Source of the DNA: Pseudomonas sp. FP453
Lineage (GTDB): Bacteria; Pseudomonadota; Gammaproteobacteria; Pseudomonadales; Pseudomonadaceae
Assembly (NCBI RefSeq): GCF_030687495.1
Contig: NZ_CP117435.1
Location: 3,910,501 to 3,974,500, forward strand
Direction of reading: 5' to 3'
Length of the DNA stretch: 64,000 nt
Position numbers and translations under genes: made by a program. Shown here piece by piece: positions 25,976 through 33,625 of this stretch (positions are counted from its first letter, which is position 1; every line of letters starts with the position of its first letter). The notes below the pieces were generated by a model that was given only the letters and a program-made list of their open reading frames with translations, did not search any database and had not been told where the DNA came from.

Positions 25976-26685
25976 TCGAACTGTTCCAGCAATACGGCCT
26001 GGCCTACCTGTTCAGCGATGGCGCGGGTTTGTCCGGCGTGGCCATGACATTGTGGCTGTTCATCGTCTCGGTGGTGCTTGGGTTTTGCCTGTCGATCCCG
26101 TTGGCGCTGGCGCGGGTGTCCGAGCACTTCTGGTTGCGCTGGCCGGTGGAGGTCTACACCTACCTGTTCCGCGGCACGCCGCTGTATATCCAACTGCTGA
26201 TTTGCTACACCGGGCTGTACAGCCTGGAGGTGGTGCAGGACAACGCCCTGCTCAACCAGTTTTTCCGCAATGCGCTGAACTGCACCCTGCTGGCGTTTGT
26301 GCTGAACACCTGCGCCTACACCGTGGAAATCTTCGCCGGGGCGATCCGCAATATCCCCCACGGCGAAATCGAAGCGGCCCGCGCCTACGGCCTGCACGGC
26401 TGGCGGCTGAACCTGTTCGTCGTGGTGCCCGCCGCTCTGCGCCGTGCGTTACCGGCCTACAGCAATGAAATGATCCTGATGCTGCACGCCACCTCCCTGG
26501 CGTTTACCGCCACCGTCGCCGACATCCTCAAGGTGGCCCGCGACGCGAATGCCGAGACGTTCCTCACGTTCCAGGCGTTTGGCATCGCCGCCCTGCTGTA
26601 CATGCTGCTGTCCTTTGCACTGGTGGGCCTGTTCCGACTGGCCGAACGTCGCTGGATGCGTTTTCTTGTTCCTACCCGAGGCTAA
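25972..26685 (+). CDS. polar amino-acid ABC transporter permease (HisM-like)
   Basis: A 237-residue permease with the HisM-type EAA loop GEIEAARAYGLHGWRLNLFV and the characteristic YLFRGTPLYIQLLICYTGLY. About five hydrophobic segments are present. It starts by an ATGA overlap with the HisQ-like gene and is followed after three bases by the ATPase. It pairs with the upstream permease as a heterodimeric channel. Confidence 0.85.
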   Translation: MIELFQQYGLAYLFSDGAGLSGVAMTLWLFIVSVVLGFCLSIPLALARVSEHFWLRWPVEVYTYLFRGTPLYIQLLICYTGLYSLEVVQDNALLNQFFRNALNCTLLAFVLNTCAYTVEIFAGAIRNIPHGEIEAARAYGLHGWRLNLFVVVPAALRRALPAYSNEMILMLHATSLAFTATVADILKVARDANAETFLTFQAFGIAALLYMLLSFALVGLFRLAERRWMRFLVPTRG

Positions 26686-26688
26686 CCC

Positions 26689-27519
26689 ATGAATCAGTCC
26701 GCGCAGGCCCTGGCCGCATACCCCATTGATACACCCGCTGCCAACACCAGCACCGCCGCCGTCAAGCTGCAGGTCGAAGGCATCCACAAACGCTACGGCG
26801 ACCACGAAGTGCTCAAGGGCGTGTCCGTGAATGCGCGCAATGGCGATGTGATCAGCCTGATCGGCGCCAGCGGCTCGGGCAAAAGCACGATGCTGCGCTG
26901 CATCAACTTTCTCGAACAACCGGACGCCGGGGTCATCACCCTCGACGGCATCAGCATCGAAATGCAGCCCGGCCGCGCCGGCACCCGCGCGCCGCACCAG
27001 GCCCAACTGCAAAACCTGCGCACACGCCTGGCCATGGTGTTCCAGCACTTCAACCTGTGGAGCCACATGACCGTGCTGGAAAACATCACCATGGCCCCGC
27101 GCCGGGTGTTGGGCGTCAGCGCCGCCGAGGCGGAAAAACGCGCGCGGATGTATTTGGACAAGGTCGGCCTGCCGGGCCGCGTGGCCGATCAGTACCCGGC
27201 GTTCCTGTCCGGCGGGCAACAGCAGCGCGTGGCGATTGCCCGTGCCCTGGCCATGGAACCGGAGATCATCCTGTTCGATGAACCGACCTCCGCCCTTGAC
27301 CCGGAACTTGTAGGAGAAGTCCTCAAAGTCATACAGACGTTGGCCGAGGAAGGTCGTACCATGCTGATGGTCACCCACGAGATGGGCTTTGCCCGCCAGG
27401 TGTCCAGCCAAGTGCTGTTCTTGCATCAGGGCCGGGTCGAGGAACAAGGCGGTGCCGAGATCCTTGACCATCCCAACAGCGAGCGCTTGCAGCAATTTCT
27501 TTCCAATCGTCTGAAGTGA
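26689..27519 (+). CDS. polar amino-acid ABC transporter ATP-binding protein (HisP-like)
   Basis: A 276-residue ATPase. Walker A is GASGSGKST (about residue 60), the Q-loop is VFQHFNLW, the signature is [16 protein letters not shown], Walker B is IILFDEPTSALDPE, and the H-loop is in MVTHEMGFA. It carries a short extra N-terminal extension of about 25 residues (Ala/Thr-rich) compared with typical HisP. It is the last transport gene, and its end overlaps the GTG alternative start of the Lrp regulator. Confidence 0.9.
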   Translation: MNQSAQALAAYPIDTPAANTSTAAVKLQVEGIHKRYGDHEVLKGVSVNARNGDVISLIGASGSGKSTMLRCINFLEQPDAGVITLDGISIEMQPGRAGTRAPHQAQLQNLRTRLAMVFQHFNLWSHMTVLENITMAPRRVLGVSAAEAEKRARMYLDKVGLPGRVADQYPAFLSGGQQQRVAIARALAMEPEIILFDEPTSALDPELVGEVLKVIQTLAEEGRTMLMVTHEMGFARQVSSQVLFLHQGRVEEQGGAEILDHPNSERLQQFLSNRLK

Positions 27520-27524
27520 AACCC

Positions 27525-28022
27525 ATGGATACCAAGGCCAACGGACCCCATTCTTCCCCTGCGCTGGATCGCATCGATGAAGCCATCATCGAAGTGCTGC
27601 GCCACCAGGGGCGTATCACCTACGAAAAGCTCTCGTCGCTGGTGCACCTCACCCCCAGGCCCTGCCTGGAGCGCGTGCGCAAGCTGGAGCGCCGCGGGGT
27701 GATTCGCGGGTACGGGGCGATCATCGATGTGCAGATGGTCTCGCCGGGGTTGTCCTTGCTGGTGCTGGTGGCCTTGTCCAACCAGAGCGGGCGCTCGGCG
27801 CAAAAGGCCTTTGAAGCCTGCGTCAAAGCCTGCCCGCAGGTGTTCGAATGCCAGCTGATCAGCGGGCCGTTCGACTACAGCCTGCGCATGCGTTGCCGCG
27901 ACATGGAGCATTACCGGGTGCTGACGGAGACCTGGTTGAACAATGACGAGTTGCATATTGATAAGTTGGTGGCGCATCCGGAGTTGGCGGTCGTCAAGAA
28001 CACCGCGACCGAGCTGGCCTGA
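27525..28022 (+). CDS. Lrp/AsnC-family transcriptional regulator
   Basis: A 165-residue regulator (168 if the GTG at 27516, overlapping the upstream stop, is used). The winged helix is at about 15-75 (LDRIDEAIIEVLRHQGRI, LVHLTPRPCLERVRKLERRG), and the RAM ligand domain is at about 80-160 (VFECQLISGPFDYSLRMR). It is directly downstream of the amino-acid importer on the same strand, so it is probably a local amino-acid sensor for the ctlX-ocd-ABC unit. The actual ligand is unknown. Confidence 0.85.
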   Translation: MDTKANGPHSSPALDRIDEAIIEVLRHQGRITYEKLSSLVHLTPRPCLERVRKLERRGVIRGYGAIIDVQMVSPGLSLLVLVALSNQSGRSAQKAFEACVKACPQVFECQLISGPFDYSLRMRCRDMEHYRVLTETWLNNDELHIDKLVAHPELAVVKNTATELA

Positions 28023-28052
28023 ACCCCTATCTCCAAAACAATGAAGCTCCAA

Positions 28053-28141
28053 TGTGGGAGCTGGCTTGCCTGCGATAGCGGTATATCAGTCACACCTGAT
28101 TTAACTGGCCCACCGCCATCGCAGGCAAGCCAGCTCCCACA
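28053..28141. repeat. REPIN-like inverted repeat, copy 9 (overlaps a gene end)
   Basis: Complete arms; the left half is 'gatagcggt' and the right half 'gatggcggt', so the two sides belong to different subtypes. The last part of the minus-strand gene at 28090-28977 is read from this element. Confidence 0.92.
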
Positions 28142-28977
28142 TTGATCGGGTTCGCAATTCTTTTACCCGGTTTGGCGCCAATCAGCCTGGCCTGCCCATC
28201 CTTCTGCTTCCCCGTCCGCGCCTCGCTGATCAACCCCGGGATCAACTTGCCCTCCGGCAGGTTCTTCCAGAACCGGCTCGGCAAGTGCCCTTCCATCACC
28301 TTGGGATTCAACCGCGCCGGATTGAAGATATGGCTGTAGTAGGTCAACCACATCGCGCTGTGGGGGTCCTCGACATTCTGCGCCAACTGCCGCCACGCCT
28401 CGGGGCACTCACGCTGATGAATGAGCTGCTCTCCGTCGTAATACACCCCGTCCAACGGCGTGGCGATCATCCAGCGATGGCGGCCCATGCGCCCGACAAA
28501 ATGCTCGCTCGCAGACCGCAGGATATCGTGGGCCGGCTCATGCCACGCCACATACTCCGGCAACTCGGCGCCCGCTTCCGGGGGCAACGCAATAAACCGC
28601 ACAAACGCATGCAGGTGATGCGCCTCGCGGTGGACCTGCTTGATCCGCCGCTGCAACTCGCTGCCCAATTTGTCCCCCGCCAACATCGCCGTACGGTCGC
28701 CATGACTGACGCGCCACAGCACTTCATACAACAGGCTCCAACGCTGCTCGCCGTGATAACAGGCGGCCGATTCCAGCAATTCCAGCAACGCCTTCGGCAC
28801 CCGCGTCTGGAACGGCCCCAGCCCTTCCGGGATCGCCACATCGGTGGCAAACAGGTCCGCCACCTCGGCCTCGCCCCAGCTCACCTGGCTGGGATCGACC
28901 TGATGGCTGAGCAGCCAGCGCGCCTGTTCGCGCCAGGTGCTGAAGAGGTTGTCGCATTCCAGGCTGATCATCCCCAC
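28090..28977 (-). CDS. putative DNA repair partner protein (TIGR03915-like, DUF4130)
   Basis: A 295-residue soluble protein that I recognise as the partner of the radical-SAM DNA repair/modification family. Typical pieces are the central REAHHLHAFVRFIAL, FVGRMGRHRWMIATP and the C-terminal region with SRFWKNLPEGKLIPGL, as in DUF4130 proteins. Its start overlaps the stop of the radical-SAM gene by ten bases, so they are co-translated. The last ~17 residues (NVGAGLPAMAVGQLNQV) are read from the inverted repeat at 28053-28141 and are not expected in relatives. The molecular function is unproven; uracil-glycosylase-like activity has been suggested for the family. Confidence 0.75.
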   Translation of the reverse strand: MGMISLECDNLFSTWREQARWLLSHQVDPSQVSWGEAEVADLFATDVAIPEGLGPFQTRVPKALLELLESAACYHGEQRWSLLYEVLWRVSHGDRTAMLAGDKLGSELQRRIKQVHREAHHLHAFVRFIALPPEAGAELPEYVAWHEPAHDILRSASEHFVGRMGRHRWMIATPLDGVYYDGEQLIHQRECPEAWRQLAQNVEDPHSAMWLTYYSHIFNPARLNPKVMEGHLPSRFWKNLPEGKLIPGLISEARTGKQKDGQARLIGAKPGKRIANPINVGAGLPAMAVGQLNQV

Positions 28978-30188
28978 AGCCCCATTTGCTGCGGTTGCGG
29001 GCGGTCGCGCAGTTGTTCGCGCAACAGCACGCTGGTGCTCTCTGCCTGTTGCGGGTGGTAGTCGCTGGTGATGAAAAACGGCTTGGCCTTGGCCAGTACG
29101 CAGCGCATGCGCGCCAGGTCTTCGAAGCGGATCTTGCGTTCGCGGCGCAGGTCCACCAGGCGCTGGGTGGTGCGCAGGCCGATGCCAGGAATGCGCGCGA
29201 TCAGGGTCGGTTCGGCGCGGTTCAGGTCCAACGGGAACACGTCGCGGTGTTCCAGCGCCCAGGCCAGCTTGGGGTCGATATCCAGCGCCAGGTGGCCGGG
29301 GCCTGCAAACAGTTCGTTGGCGCTGAAGCCGTAGCTGCGCAACAGGAAGTCGGCCTGGTACAAGCGGTGCTCGCGCATCAGCGGCGGCGCGGCGAGCGGC
29401 ACGCTTTTCGGGCTGTTGGGGATGGGGCTGAACGCCGAGTAGTACACGCGGCGCAGCTTGAAACTGCCGTACAACGCCTCGGCACCGTGGAGGATGGTGC
29501 TGTCGTCGGTGTCGTCGGCGCCAATGATCAATTGGGTGCTTTGCCCGGCCGGGGCGAAACGCGGCGCGCGTGGCTCATTGAGCACCGTCTGTTCGCCGGT
29601 GTAGATGGTCTGCATGGCCTGCTTGATCGAGACGACGGTTTTTTCCGGCGCCAAGGTTTGCAGGCTGGCCTCGGTGGGCAATTCAAGGTTCACACTCAAT
29701 CGGTCGGCATAACGCCCGGCCTCGGCAATCAGCGCCGGGTCGGCATCGGGAATGGTCTTGAGGTGGATATAGCCGCGAAAGTCATGTTCTTCACGCAGCA
29801 GCTTGGCCACGCGCACCAACTGCTCCATGGTGTAGTCGGACGAGCGGATGATGCCGGAGCTGAGAAACAGCCCGCTGACGCAATTGCGCCGGTAGAAATC
29901 CAGGGTCAGGCTGACCACCTCCTCCGGGCTGAAGCGCGCACGGGGCACGTCGCTGGAGCGGCGGTTGACGCAGTATTGGCAGTCGTAGAGACAGAAGTTG
30001 GTGAGCAACACCTTGAGCAACGATACGCAGCGCCCGTCCGGCGTGTAGCTGTGGCAGATGCCCATGCCATCGGTGGAGCCCAGCCCGGCCTTGCCCTCGG
30101 AGCTGCGCTTGGGCGCGCCGCTGCTGGCGCAGGACGCGTCGTACTTGGCGGCGTCGGCAAGGATGCTGAGTTTTTCGATCAACTGCAT
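28968..30188 (-). CDS. putative DNA modification/repair radical SAM protein (TIGR03916-like)
   Basis: A 406-residue radical S-adenosylmethionine protein. The 4Fe-4S motif is CLYDCQYC (CxxxCxxC, about residues 67-74). A radical-SAM barrel follows, and a C-terminal helix-hairpin-helix DNA-binding motif is clear (RIPGIGLRTTQRLVDL, about 330-345). A further Cys-containing N-terminal segment (DGMGICHSYTPDGRC) is typical of the family. It is the first gene of a two-gene unit and has a good LexA-type box (TACTG-N10-CAGTA) 14 bp upstream, so SOS induction is likely. From memory, the P. aeruginosa homologue PA0069 is a LexA target, which fits. Confidence 0.8.
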   Translation of the reverse strand: MQLIEKLSILADAAKYDASCASSGAPKRSSEGKAGLGSTDGMGICHSYTPDGRCVSLLKVLLTNFCLYDCQYCVNRRSSDVPRARFSPEEVVSLTLDFYRRNCVSGLFLSSGIIRSSDYTMEQLVRVAKLLREEHDFRGYIHLKTIPDADPALIAEAGRYADRLSVNLELPTEASLQTLAPEKTVVSIKQAMQTIYTGEQTVLNEPRAPRFAPAGQSTQLIIGADDTDDSTILHGAEALYGSFKLRRVYYSAFSPIPNSPKSVPLAAPPLMREHRLYQADFLLRSYGFSANELFAGPGHLALDIDPKLAWALEHRDVFPLDLNRAEPTLIARIPGIGLRTTQRLVDLRRERKIRFEDLARMRCVLAKAKPFFITSDYHPQQAESTSVLLREQLRDRPQPQQMGLWG

Positions 30189-30201
30189 GGAGGGCTACCG
30201 A

Positions 30202-30221
30202 TACTGGTTTTTTGTACAGTA
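30202..30221 (-). promoter_or_regulatory. LexA (SOS) box of the DNA-repair pair
   Basis: TACTGGTTTTTTGTACAGTA has the CTG-N10-CAG core with matching TA flanks on both sides. It ends 14 bp before the start codon at 30188. One mismatch (G for T after CTG) from the CTGT-N8-ACAG consensus is seen. Confidence 0.75.
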
Positions 30222-30254
30222 TCAGCCAGCCCACCCTGTCACAAGTGCAGCTTG

Positions 30255-31592
30255 TCAGCTCGCAGTAGCGAGTAGCAGGTCCTGCACCGAACGCCCCTTG
30301 CCCCGGCTGCGGTCATGCTCATACAGCGACGCTGCAATCTCATCCGCGCGAATCGGCAGTACCGACAGCAACGTATCGCTCAAACCATGGCTGGCCTGGC
30401 TGAAACCCTGGATGTAGATGCCGGCCTTGCAACGCTCGTCAGTGACGATGCGGTAGTCGCGGGCCACTTCGAAGTCGCCCATATAGGCTTCCAGCGGCGC
30501 CAGCAGGGCGCGGTGGGTCTGGCGCTCGTAGCCGGTGGCGAGGATCACCGCGTCGTAATGGCTCACGCTGGTTTCGCCGTTGGCGTTGTTGCGCAGCGCC
30601 AGCTCGATGCCCAGCGGGCCTGGCGTGGCTTTCTCCACCACGGTCATGGTGCGGAACGCCTGGCGGGCGATGCCGGAGACTTTCTGGCGATAGAAGATGC
30701 CGTAGATGCGTTCGATCAGGTCCAGGTCCACCACCGAATAGTTGGTGTTCTGGTACTCGGCCACCAGGCGCTCGCGCTCGGCGCCGACTTGCTGGAACAC
30801 CAAGTCGGTGAAGGCCGGCGAGAACACTTCATTGACGAACGGGCTGTCATCCGCCGGCTTGAGCGCCGAACCGCGCAGGATCATGTCGACTTGCACCGAC
30901 GGAAAGCTGTCGTTGAGGTCGATAAACGCCTCGGCCGCGCTCTGCCCGCCGCCGATGATCGCGATGCGCATCGCCTTGCCGTCGACGCACGGCTGCTGGG
31001 CCATGCGTTCCAGGTATTGGGAGTGGTGGAACACCCGGCTGTCGCCCTTGAGTGCCTTGAACGCCTCGGGAATGCGCGGCGTGCCACCGGCGCTGACCAC
31101 CACCGAACGGGTGGTGCGCACATGCTGTTCGCCCAGCGCATCGCGGGAGATCACGCGCAGCGCTTCAACCTGTTGTTGATGCAGGATCGGCTCGATGGCC
31201 AGCACTTCCTCGCCGTAATGGGCCTGGGCCTGGAACTGCCCGGCGACCCAGCGCAGGTAGTCGTTGTACTCCATGCGGCACGGATAAAAGGTGCCCAGGT
31301 TGATGAAATCCACCAAACGGTCGTGGGCTTTCAGGTAATTGACGAAGGAATACGGGCTGGTGGGGTTGCGCAGGGTGACCAGGTCCTTGAGGAAGGAAAT
31401 CTGCAGTTCACTCTGGGTCACCAGGGTATTGCCGTGCCAGCGGTAGTCGGCTTGCTTGTCGAGAAACAGCACGTCCAGTTTGCCCTGGGCTTTCTCGCGC
31501 TCCTGGAGGGCGATGGCCAGCGCCAGGTTCGAAGGGCCGAAACCGATACCGATCAGGTCGTGAACCGCGGGCGAAGCAATTGCCTGTGTCAT
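30255..31592 (-). CDS. pvdA: L-ornithine N5-monooxygenase
   Basis: A 445-residue flavin-dependent N-hydroxylating monooxygenase. FAD site GIGFGPSNLALAIAL is at the N-terminus, the substrate region SELQISFLKDLVTLRNPTSP follows, the NADPH site is IIGGGQSAAEAFIDL (about 210-225), and LATGYERQTH lies in the C-terminal part. It makes N5-hydroxyornithine for the pyoverdine peptide chain, the committed precursor step. It sits between fpvI-like and the DNA-repair pair, and its promoter carries a perfect PvdS-type element (31677-31700), so expression should depend on iron starvation. Confidence 0.93.
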   Translation of the reverse strand: MTQAIASPAVHDLIGIGFGPSNLALAIALQEREKAQGKLDVLFLDKQADYRWHGNTLVTQSELQISFLKDLVTLRNPTSPYSFVNYLKAHDRLVDFINLGTFYPCRMEYNDYLRWVAGQFQAQAHYGEEVLAIEPILHQQQVEALRVISRDALGEQHVRTTRSVVVSAGGTPRIPEAFKALKGDSRVFHHSQYLERMAQQPCVDGKAMRIAIIGGGQSAAEAFIDLNDSFPSVQVDMILRGSALKPADDSPFVNEVFSPAFTDLVFQQVGAERERLVAEYQNTNYSVVDLDLIERIYGIFYRQKVSGIARQAFRTMTVVEKATPGPLGIELALRNNANGETSVSHYDAVILATGYERQTHRALLAPLEAYMGDFEVARDYRIVTDERCKAGIYIQGFSQASHGLSDTLLSVLPIRADEIAASLYEHDRSRGKGRSVQDLLLATAS

Positions 31593-31676
31593 TCCAGTGT
31601 CCTCTGGATAAGCCCCTTGGCGGTGGGGCGGGAATACCTTTCATGACCTGCACAACAGGTCGTGTGTTGATAGGAA

Positions 31677-31700
31677 ACGAGGACAGTGAAATAAAATTTA
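31677..31700 (-). promoter_or_regulatory. PvdS iron-starvation promoter of pvdA
   Basis: On the minus strand TAAAT (31700-31696) and CGT (31679-31677) are separated by exactly 16 bases, matching the TAAAT-N16-CGT iron-starvation box recognised by PvdS. The element lies about 85 bp before the pvdA start. Confidence 0.85.
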
Positions 31701-31712
31701 ACGGATTGCCGA

Positions 31713-32195
31713 TCAGTACCCTTCCCACTCGCGCATCCGCACCCGGCAGTGCTTCATCGCGTTGACGATGTGCTTTTCCACGAGACTGCGGGAAATGCCC
31801 AGGCGATCAGCGATTTGCGGGTGGGACAGGCCATCGAGCTTGCGCAGCAGGAAACTGTCGCGGCAGGCCGCCGGCAGTTCCGCCAGGGCGCGCTCGACCA
31901 TGGCCAGGCGCTGGCTGTGGTCGTGGCTGGCGTGGGGCGAATAGGTGGAGAAGCGCTCTTCGGCGTCCAGCACTTCCAGGGGTTCGTTCTGGCGCGCCGC
32001 GTTGCGCCGGTGCCCGTCGATCACCAGGTTCAGCGCGGTGCGGTACAAAAACGCGCGGGGTTGCTCGATCGGCGTGTCGCTGGAGCGCTCCAGCACCCGC
32101 ACATAAGCGTCATGCACCACATCTTCGGCCACCTGACGGTTGCCCAGCTTGGCGTTGAGGAAACACACCAGCTCACGATAGTAGTTTTCCAACAT
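31713..32195 (-). CDS. fpvI: ECF sigma factor, FpvI-like
   Basis: A 160-residue extracytoplasmic-function sigma factor. Region 2 is at about 1-70 (YYRELVCFLNAKLGNRQVAE, DAYVRVLE), and region 4 is at about 100-155 (LPAACRDSFLLRKLDGLSHP, RLGISRSLVEKHIVNAMKHC). Size and sequence suit the FecI/FpvI class controlling ferri-siderophore receptor genes. It lies between pvdA and the divergent pvdRT-opmQ operon. A Fur-like box is upstream. No anti-sigma gene (FpvR) is adjacent, so its partner must be elsewhere. FpvI is the likeliest identity, but another FecI-type sigma cannot be excluded. Confidence 0.7.
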   Translation of the reverse strand: MLENYYRELVCFLNAKLGNRQVAEDVVHDAYVRVLERSSDTPIEQPRAFLYRTALNLVIDGHRRNAARQNEPLEVLDAEERFSTYSPHASHDHSQRLAMVERALAELPAACRDSFLLRKLDGLSHPQIADRLGISRSLVEKHIVNAMKHCRVRMREWEGY

Positions 32196-32285
32196 GACTC
32201 CCGACCGCCTGGAGAGGCAGGATCCGATCCTTGTGCGCTGTAAGAAAGATTCCCAAACGATGATGGCAGTTTGAGTGCGTGCAAT

Positions 32286-32300
32286 TTATAGTAATTCTCA
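32286..32300 (-). promoter_or_regulatory. Fur-like box upstream of the fpvI-like gene
   Basis: The minus-strand sequence TGAGAATTACTATAA matches the 7-1-7 Fur consensus TGATAATNATTATCA at 11 of 14 informative positions. It lies 91 bp before the sigma gene and also between it and the divergent pvdR promoter. Confidence 0.55.
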
Positions 32301-32375
32301 TCTACTTTTAAAGCAGTCTCGTATCAATGGACGATTTTTTTACGCAATGGAGGCGTAACCGTTTGTGTAACCGCC

Positions 32376-32399
32376 TAAATCCCCGTGCAATTTCCTCGT
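32376..32399 (+). promoter_or_regulatory. PvdS iron-starvation promoter of pvdRT-opmQ
   Basis: TAAAT (32376-32380) and CGT (32397-32399) are separated by exactly 16 bases in CCTAAATCCCCGTG...CCTCGTTT, matching the iron-starvation box. It lies 55 bp before the pvdR start. Confidence 0.85.
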
Positions 32400-32454
32400 T
32401 TAACTGTCAGCTCTGCGCAACTGCGCTCCGATATTCCCCGGCTGGAACCCAAGC

Positions 32455-33624
32455 ATGAAACGCTCTCGACCTGCCCGACGCGCGCTGCTGGTGATCGCGT
32501 GCCTGATTCCCCTGCTCGGCGTTGCGGCCTGGCAGGTGTTGCCTCCGGGCCGCGACACCCTGGCCACCGTCACCGTGACCCGCGGCAACATTGAAAACAG
32601 CGTCACCGCCCTGGGCACCCTGCAACCGCGCCGCTATGTGGACGTGGGCGCCCAGGCGTCCGGGCAGATCCAGAAGATCCACGTCGAGGCCGGCGACCAC
32701 GTCAAGGAAGGCCAGTTGCTGGTGGAAATCGACCCGTCCACGCAAAAAGCCAAGCTCGACGCCAGCCGATACGCCATCGAAAACCTCAAGGCGCAGTTGC
32801 AGGAACAAAAAGCCCTGCACGCCCTGGCGCAGCAGAAGCACCAGCGCCAGCAACGCCTGGAAGCCGGCAACGCGACCCGCGAAGAAGACGTGCAAACCGC
32901 CAAGGCCGAACTGAGCGCCACCCAGGCGCGGGTCGCGATGTTCCAGGCGCAGATCCTCGAAGCCCAGGCCCGCCTGCGCAGCGACGAGGCCGAGTTGGGC
33001 TACACGCGCATCTATGCGCCCATGGACGGCACCGTGGTCGCGGTGGACGCCCGTGTCGGCCAGACCCTCAACAACCAGCAGCAGACCCCGCTGATCCTGC
33101 GCATCGCCAAGCTGTCGCCGATGACCGTGTGGGCCGAAGTCTCGGAAGCCGATATCGGCCACGTCAAACCGGGGATGACCGCGTATTTCACCACCCTCAG
33201 CGGCGGCAACCGGCGCTGGACCAGCACGGTGCGGCAGATCCTGCCGATCCCGCCCAAGCCCCTGAACGAAACCCAAGGCAGCGGCAGCCCGAGCAGCGCC
33301 GGCAAGACCGGCACCGGCCGCGTGGTGCTGTACACCGTGCTGCTGGACGTGGACAACACCGACAACACGCTGATGGCCGAGATGACCGCCCAGGTGTTTT
33401 TTGTCGCCAGCCAGGTCAAGGACGCCCTCACCGCCCCGGTGGCCGCGCTGCAAGGCAGCCACAACGCCGACACGCAGATCGCTCGCGTGGTCGCCAAGAA
33501 CGGCAGCATCGAGGAACGTGAAGTGCGCCTGGGCATCAGCGACCGCCTGCGCGTCGAGGTGCTGCAAGGCTTGAACGAAGGCGATCACCTGCTGATCGGC
33601 CCGGCTGACGGCAACGGGGGTTGA
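32455..33624 (+). CDS. pvdR: pyoverdine efflux periplasmic adaptor subunit
   Basis: A 389-residue MacA-type membrane-fusion protein. An N-terminal membrane anchor ([20 protein letters not shown], about 10-29) is followed by a lipoyl half-motif ([20 protein letters not shown]), a long coiled-coil hairpin (about 95-190, Gln/Ala/Glu-rich), the second lipoyl half ([20 protein letters not shown]) and beta-barrel domains. It is the first gene of pvdRT-opmQ, the tripartite system that recycles and secretes pyoverdine. Its iron-starvation promoter fits that role. The neighbouring gene starts one base after its stop. Confidence 0.92.
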   Translation: MKRSRPARRALLVIACLIPLLGVAAWQVLPPGRDTLATVTVTRGNIENSVTALGTLQPRRYVDVGAQASGQIQKIHVEAGDHVKEGQLLVEIDPSTQKAKLDASRYAIENLKAQLQEQKALHALAQQKHQRQQRLEAGNATREEDVQTAKAELSATQARVAMFQAQILEAQARLRSDEAELGYTRIYAPMDGTVVAVDARVGQTLNNQQQTPLILRIAKLSPMTVWAEVSEADIGHVKPGMTAYFTTLSGGNRRWTSTVRQILPIPPKPLNETQGSGSPSSAGKTGTGRVVLYTVLLDVDNTDNTLMAEMTAQVFFVASQVKDALTAPVAALQGSHNADTQIARVVAKNGSIEEREVRLGISDRLRVEVLQGLNEGDHLLIGPADGNGG

Positions 33625-33625
33625 G

